A stretch of DNA of 7,977 bases. It comes from Flavobacteriaceae bacterium (lineage in GTDB: Bacteria; Bacteroidota; Bacteroidia; Flavobacteriales; Flavobacteriaceae). Each line of letters begins with the position of its first letter. The first letter of the stretch is position 1. The stretch lies in NCBI GenBank assembly GCA_002729755.1, contig PBYT01000008.1:18675-26651 (forward strand), in the 5' to 3' direction. The notes below the pieces were generated by a model. It was not told the origin of the DNA, ran no database searches, and worked only from the letters and a program-made list of their open reading frames with translations. The translations under genes were made by a program, and so were the position numbers. Positions 5,134 to 7,977 of this stretch are shown piece by piece.

Positions 5134-7653
5134 ATGTCTGGACCAATAAGGTTAAATAAAGCATTAAAAGAATTAAATATTTCTTTAGATAGAGCAGTTG
5201 AATTTCTTAGTTCAAACAAAATAAAAATTGATGCTAGACCAACTACAAAAATTGACAAAAAAATTTATGATTTATTGTCAAATGAGTTTGAGGAATATAA
5301 ATCAGAAAAGAATGCTCTTGATAAAATAAATATTCAAAAAAGAAAAGAAATTGAGGCTAAAGAATTGCTTAATCAAGAGATTGAAGTAGTAAAAGATACT
5401 GAAGTAAAAAAGGATAAAGCTGAACCATTAAGCGAGATAAAAAAGGAAAAGCCTGATAAGCCTGATCAAAATAGAAAGGATTCTGAAAATCCCGAAATAG
5501 ATAAAGAAAATAAGAACTCAAATAAGATAGAGACTAATTTTAAAAAACTCTCTGGTCTTAAGAAAACCGGTGAGATTTTAGACTTGAAATCTATTAAAAA
5601 AGACAAAAAAGAACAGAGCTCAGATGATGCAAAAAAAAGAAGAAGAAAAAGAATAAGTAAGGGTGGTTTGAAGGATAAGAAAGAAGGTATTGACAAGGAA
5701 AAATCAAATTTTAAAAAAAATAAAAATATTTCATTAAAAGTTGAGCCTAAAGATGATGAAATCCAAAAACAAGTTCGAGAAACCTTAGAGAAGCTTCAAG
5801 GTAAATCCAGTAAGTCTAAAGGAGCTAAACATAGAAAAGACAAAAGAGACCAAAGGAAGCAGAAAACTGAAGAAGATATTGAACAACAAGAAAAAGAAAG
5901 TAAAAAAATACAAATTACAGAGTTTATTACAGTAGGAGAAATAGCTTCCTTAATGGACATTACTTCTAATGATATAATCTCTGCTTGCATGAGCCTTGGT
6001 GTAATGGTTACTATGAATCAAAGGCTTGATGCTGAGACTTTAACCATTGTGGCAGATGAGTTTGGTTATGAGCTACAGTTTGTAAAATCAGATCTTGAAG
6101 AAAAGATTGAAGAAGAAGAAAAAGAAGATGAAGGATTACTAGAAAAAAGACCTCCAATAATTACAGTAATGGGTCATGTTGATCATGGAAAAACTTCTTT
6201 ACTAGATTTTATAAGAAAATCAAATATTGCAAAAGATGAATCAGGTGGAATAACTCAGCATATTGGGGCATATTCAGTTGAGGTAAATGACTCTCAAAAA
6301 ATAACATTTCTAGATACTCCTGGTCATGAAGCTTTTACTGCAATGAGAGCAAGAGGGGCTCAAATAACAGATATTGTTATTGTAATTATTGCTGCTGATG
6401 ATAATATTATGCCACAGACAAAGGAGGCTATAAGTCATGCTCAAGCTGCTAATGTTCCTATGATATTTGCTATTAATAAAATTGATAAAGAGAATGCAAA
6501 TTCTGATAAAGTTAAAGAGTCTTTGGCTTCAATGAATCTTCTTGTTGAGGATTGGGGAGGTAAAATTCAATCGCAAGATATTTCAGCGCTATCAGGAAAA
6601 GGTGTTGACCTTCTTTTAGAAAAGGTTCTTTTAGAATCCGATATTATGGATTTAAAAGCTAATTCTTCTAAAAGAGCAACAGGGACAGTTCTTGAAGCAT
6701 ATCTTGATAAAGGTAGGGGATATGTATCAACAATTTTAGTTCAAAATGGAAGACTATCTGTTGGAGATTATATTTTGGCAGGAAAAAATAGCGGAAAGGT
6801 TAAAGCCATGTTTGATGAATCGGGAGAAACACTAAAAGTTGCATTGCCTTCAACTCCTGTATCTGTACTTGGGTTAGACGGTGCTCCTCAAGCAGGAGAT
6901 CCTTTTAAGGTTATAGAAGATGAAAAAGAAGCTAAACAAATTGCAGCAAAAAGAACACAGCTTGTTAGAGAGCAAACTGTTAGAACTCAAAAACACATTA
7001 CTTTAGATGAGATTGGTCGAAGAATAGCAATTGGAGATTTTAAAGAAATGAATGTTATTATTAAAGGTGATGTAGATGGATCTGTAGAAGCTTTAACTGA
7101 TTCTTTTCAAAATCTCTCAACTGAAGAGATTCAAGTTAATATTATTTTCAAAGGTGTTGGAGCAATAACCGATTCTGATATTCTTTTAGCTTCAGCTTCA
7201 GAAGCAATTATTATTGGTTTTAATGTTCGACCAACAGATAGTGCGAGAAAACTTTCTGAAAAGGAACAAGTTGATATTAGATCGTATTCAATAATTTATG
7301 AAGCAATAAATGACCTTAAAGATTCAATGGAAGGATTATTATCTCCTGACATGAAGGAGGAAATAATTGGATCAGCTGAAGTAAGAGATATTTTTAAAAT
7401 ATCTAAATTGGGAACGATAGCTGGTTGTATGGTTACTTCTGGAAAAATTACAAGAAACTCTGGTATCAGGGTTATTAGGGAAGAGAATATGATTTTTGAC
7501 GGTAAACTTTCTTCTCTTAAAAGGTTTAAAGATGATGCAAAAGAAGTTGTCAAAGGATATGATTGTGGGCTTCAAATTATTGATTTCAATGATGTTCAGG
7601 TTGGAGACTTAATTGAAAGTTATGAGCAAATAGCAGTCAGAAAAAAATTATAA
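5134..7653 (+). CDS. infB: Translation initiation factor IF-2
   Basis: IF2 is the GTPase that brings fMet-tRNA to the 30S subunit and promotes 50S joining. The 839 residues begin with an IF2-N helical module (RLNKALKELNISLDRAVEFL, 6-25). A long Lys/Glu-rich, probably disordered linker (about 55-258) follows, then a second IF2-N-like module (about 262-316). The G domain contains G1 GHVDHGKTS (347-355), G2 GGITQHIGAY (371-380), G3 DTPGH (394-398, with the catalytic-type His398), G4 NKID (448-451) and G5 SAL (484-486). Domain II is at about 512-600, domain III holds KGDVDGSVEAL (644-654), and domain IV, the fMet-tRNA-binding barrel, is at about 740-835. All GTPase motifs are intact. Flavobacterial IF2 is often above 900 aa; the shortfall lies in the linker. 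The gene is 14 nt downstream of nusA and its stop overlaps the convergent SPOR gene. Confidence 0.98.
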   Translation: MSGPIRLNKALKELNISLDRAVEFLSSNKIKIDARPTTKIDKKIYDLLSNEFEEYKSEKNALDKINIQKRKEIEAKELLNQEIEVVKDTEVKKDKAEPLSEIKKEKPDKPDQNRKDSENPEIDKENKNSNKIETNFKKLSGLKKTGEILDLKSIKKDKKEQSSDDAKKRRRKRISKGGLKDKKEGIDKEKSNFKKNKNISLKVEPKDDEIQKQVRETLEKLQGKSSKSKGAKHRKDKRDQRKQKTEEDIEQQEKESKKIQITEFITVGEIASLMDITSNDIISACMSLGVMVTMNQRLDAETLTIVADEFGYELQFVKSDLEEKIEEEEKEDEGLLEKRPPIITVMGHVDHGKTSLLDFIRKSNIAKDESGGITQHIGAYSVEVNDSQKITFLDTPGHEAFTAMRARGAQITDIVIVIIAADDNIMPQTKEAISHAQAANVPMIFAINKIDKENANSDKVKESLASMNLLVEDWGGKIQSQDISALSGKGVDLLLEKVLLESDIMDLKANSSKRATGTVLEAYLDKGRGYVSTILVQNGRLSVGDYILAGKNSGKVKAMFDESGETLKVALPSTPVSVLGLDGAPQAGDPFKVIEDEKEAKQIAAKRTQLVREQTVRTQKHITLDEIGRRIAIGDFKEMNVIIKGDVDGSVEALTDSFQNLSTEEIQVNIIFKGVGAITDSDILLASASEAIIIGFNVRPTDSARKLSEKEQVDIRSYSIIYEAINDLKDSMEGLLSPDMKEEIIGSAEVRDIFKISKLGTIAGCMVTSGKITRNSGIRVIREENMIFDGKLSSLKRFKDDAKEVVKGYDCGLQIIDFNDVQVGDLIESYEQIAVRKKL

Positions 7654-7977
7654 TTCATCATTTTTTAATATAAAAGCACCACGAAATTTTCTTTTTATTT
7701 TCTCAAGGGTTTTTGCAGCATCAATTAAATTCTTAAAGATACCTACTCTAGCTTTGTAGTTAGGGGTCTCAAATATTAAGCTAGTTTCTATTTCTTCAAA
7801 TTCATCAGTAAAAACTTTTAATATTGAATCTGCTTCTTTTAGATCCCCATAAAAAATTTGTATAGTATAAAAACTCGATTCAAAAACTTTTTTATTATAA
7901 TCTGTTTTTAATTTTAATAATTTATTAATTGAAGAATCTTGATTAATTGAATAATTTAATTCTTGACCTCTCAGGGG
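7648..7977 (-). CDS. SPOR-domain protein, partial at N-terminus
   Basis: The minus strand is open from the right edge to a TAA at 7650-7648, giving 109 C-terminal residues. After a linker rich in Asn, Lys and Leu, a SPOR-type beta-alpha-beta repeat runs from about visible residue 36 to the end: FYTIQIFYGDLKEADSILK, then FETPNYKARVGIF, then AAKTLEKIKRKFRGAFIL. The YxIQI...NYKARVG.F...A...L..I...F..AFI pattern is that of small flavobacterial SPOR proteins of roughly 130 aa with a signal peptide, so only the start and signal sequence should be missing. SPOR domains bind glycan strands lacking stem peptides, usually at division sites, so a periplasmic cell-wall role is likely. Convergence on infB is, as I recall, common in Flavobacteriia. 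It overlaps infB by 6 bp. Confidence 0.85.
   Translation of the reverse strand, partial: PLRGQELNYSINQDSSINKLLKLKTDYNKKVFESSFYTIQIFYGDLKEADSILKVFTDEFEEIETSLIFETPNYKARVGIFKNLIDAAKTLEKIKRKFRGAFILKNDEL

Noticed and set aside
5466..5990. Minus-strand ORFs opposite the IF2 linker, with hydrophobic Leu/Ser/Phe-rich translations
   Set aside because: The apparent hydrophobicity is the reverse complement of Lys/Glu codons (AAA/GAA give TTT/TTC), a standard shadow artefact.
7296..7575. Minus-strand ORFs opposite the 3' end of infB
   Set aside because: They are antisense to conserved IF2 domain IV and out of frame with the real SPOR gene that ends at 7648.
1..7977. Defence island, mobile element, CRISPR or biosynthetic cluster
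   Set aside because: No transposase, integrase, repeat array, attachment site or target duplication is visible. tRNA-Gln could in principle be an integration site, but no partial duplicate of its 3' end was seen nearby.

Overview
The window is AT-rich (about one third G+C by eye) and most likely comes from a member of the Bacteroidota close to the Flavobacteriia, probably a marine or streamlined lineage. Four things point there. NusA (410 aa) and IF2 (opening MSGPIRLNKALKELNISLDRA) have the flavobacterial form. A short SPOR-domain protein converges on infB. The genes lack Shine-Dalgarno sequences and start in A/T-rich leaders. The promoters fit the Bacteroidota pattern TTG-N17-23-TAnnTTTG.

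Layout: (1) 1-2327, minus strand: the N-terminal 775 residues of a secreted Asp-box (BNR/VPS10-like) beta-propeller protein, cut by the left edge. (2) 2328-2382: a 55-bp divergent intergenic region with two possible back-to-back promoters. (3) 2383-3639, plus: a multi-pass membrane fatty-acid-hydroxylase/sterol-desaturase family enzyme that most resembles alkylglycerol monooxygenase. (4) 3640-3716: a short intergenic stretch with a near-ideal promoter for (5) tRNA-Gln(UUG) at 3717-3789. (6) 3790-3886: a leader with a candidate nusA promoter and a clear intrinsic terminator ending 12 nt before the nusA ATG. (7) nusA (3887-5119) and infB (5134-7653), 14 nt apart, an obvious operon. (8) 7648-7977, minus: the C-terminal 109 residues of a SPOR-domain protein, convergent with infB and overlapping it by 6 bp.

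The nusA-infB pair links transcription elongation/termination control with translation initiation, an ancient conserved pairing. In many bacteria, including Bacteroidota, rimP lies directly before nusA; here that place is taken by a tRNA gene. The left-hand genes (propeller protein, membrane oxygenase) are probably functionally unrelated to the core operon. I see no mobile element, CRISPR array, toxin-antitoxin or defence module and no convincing novel multi-gene system. The most interesting feature is regulatory: a terminator that nusA transcripts apparently have to read through.
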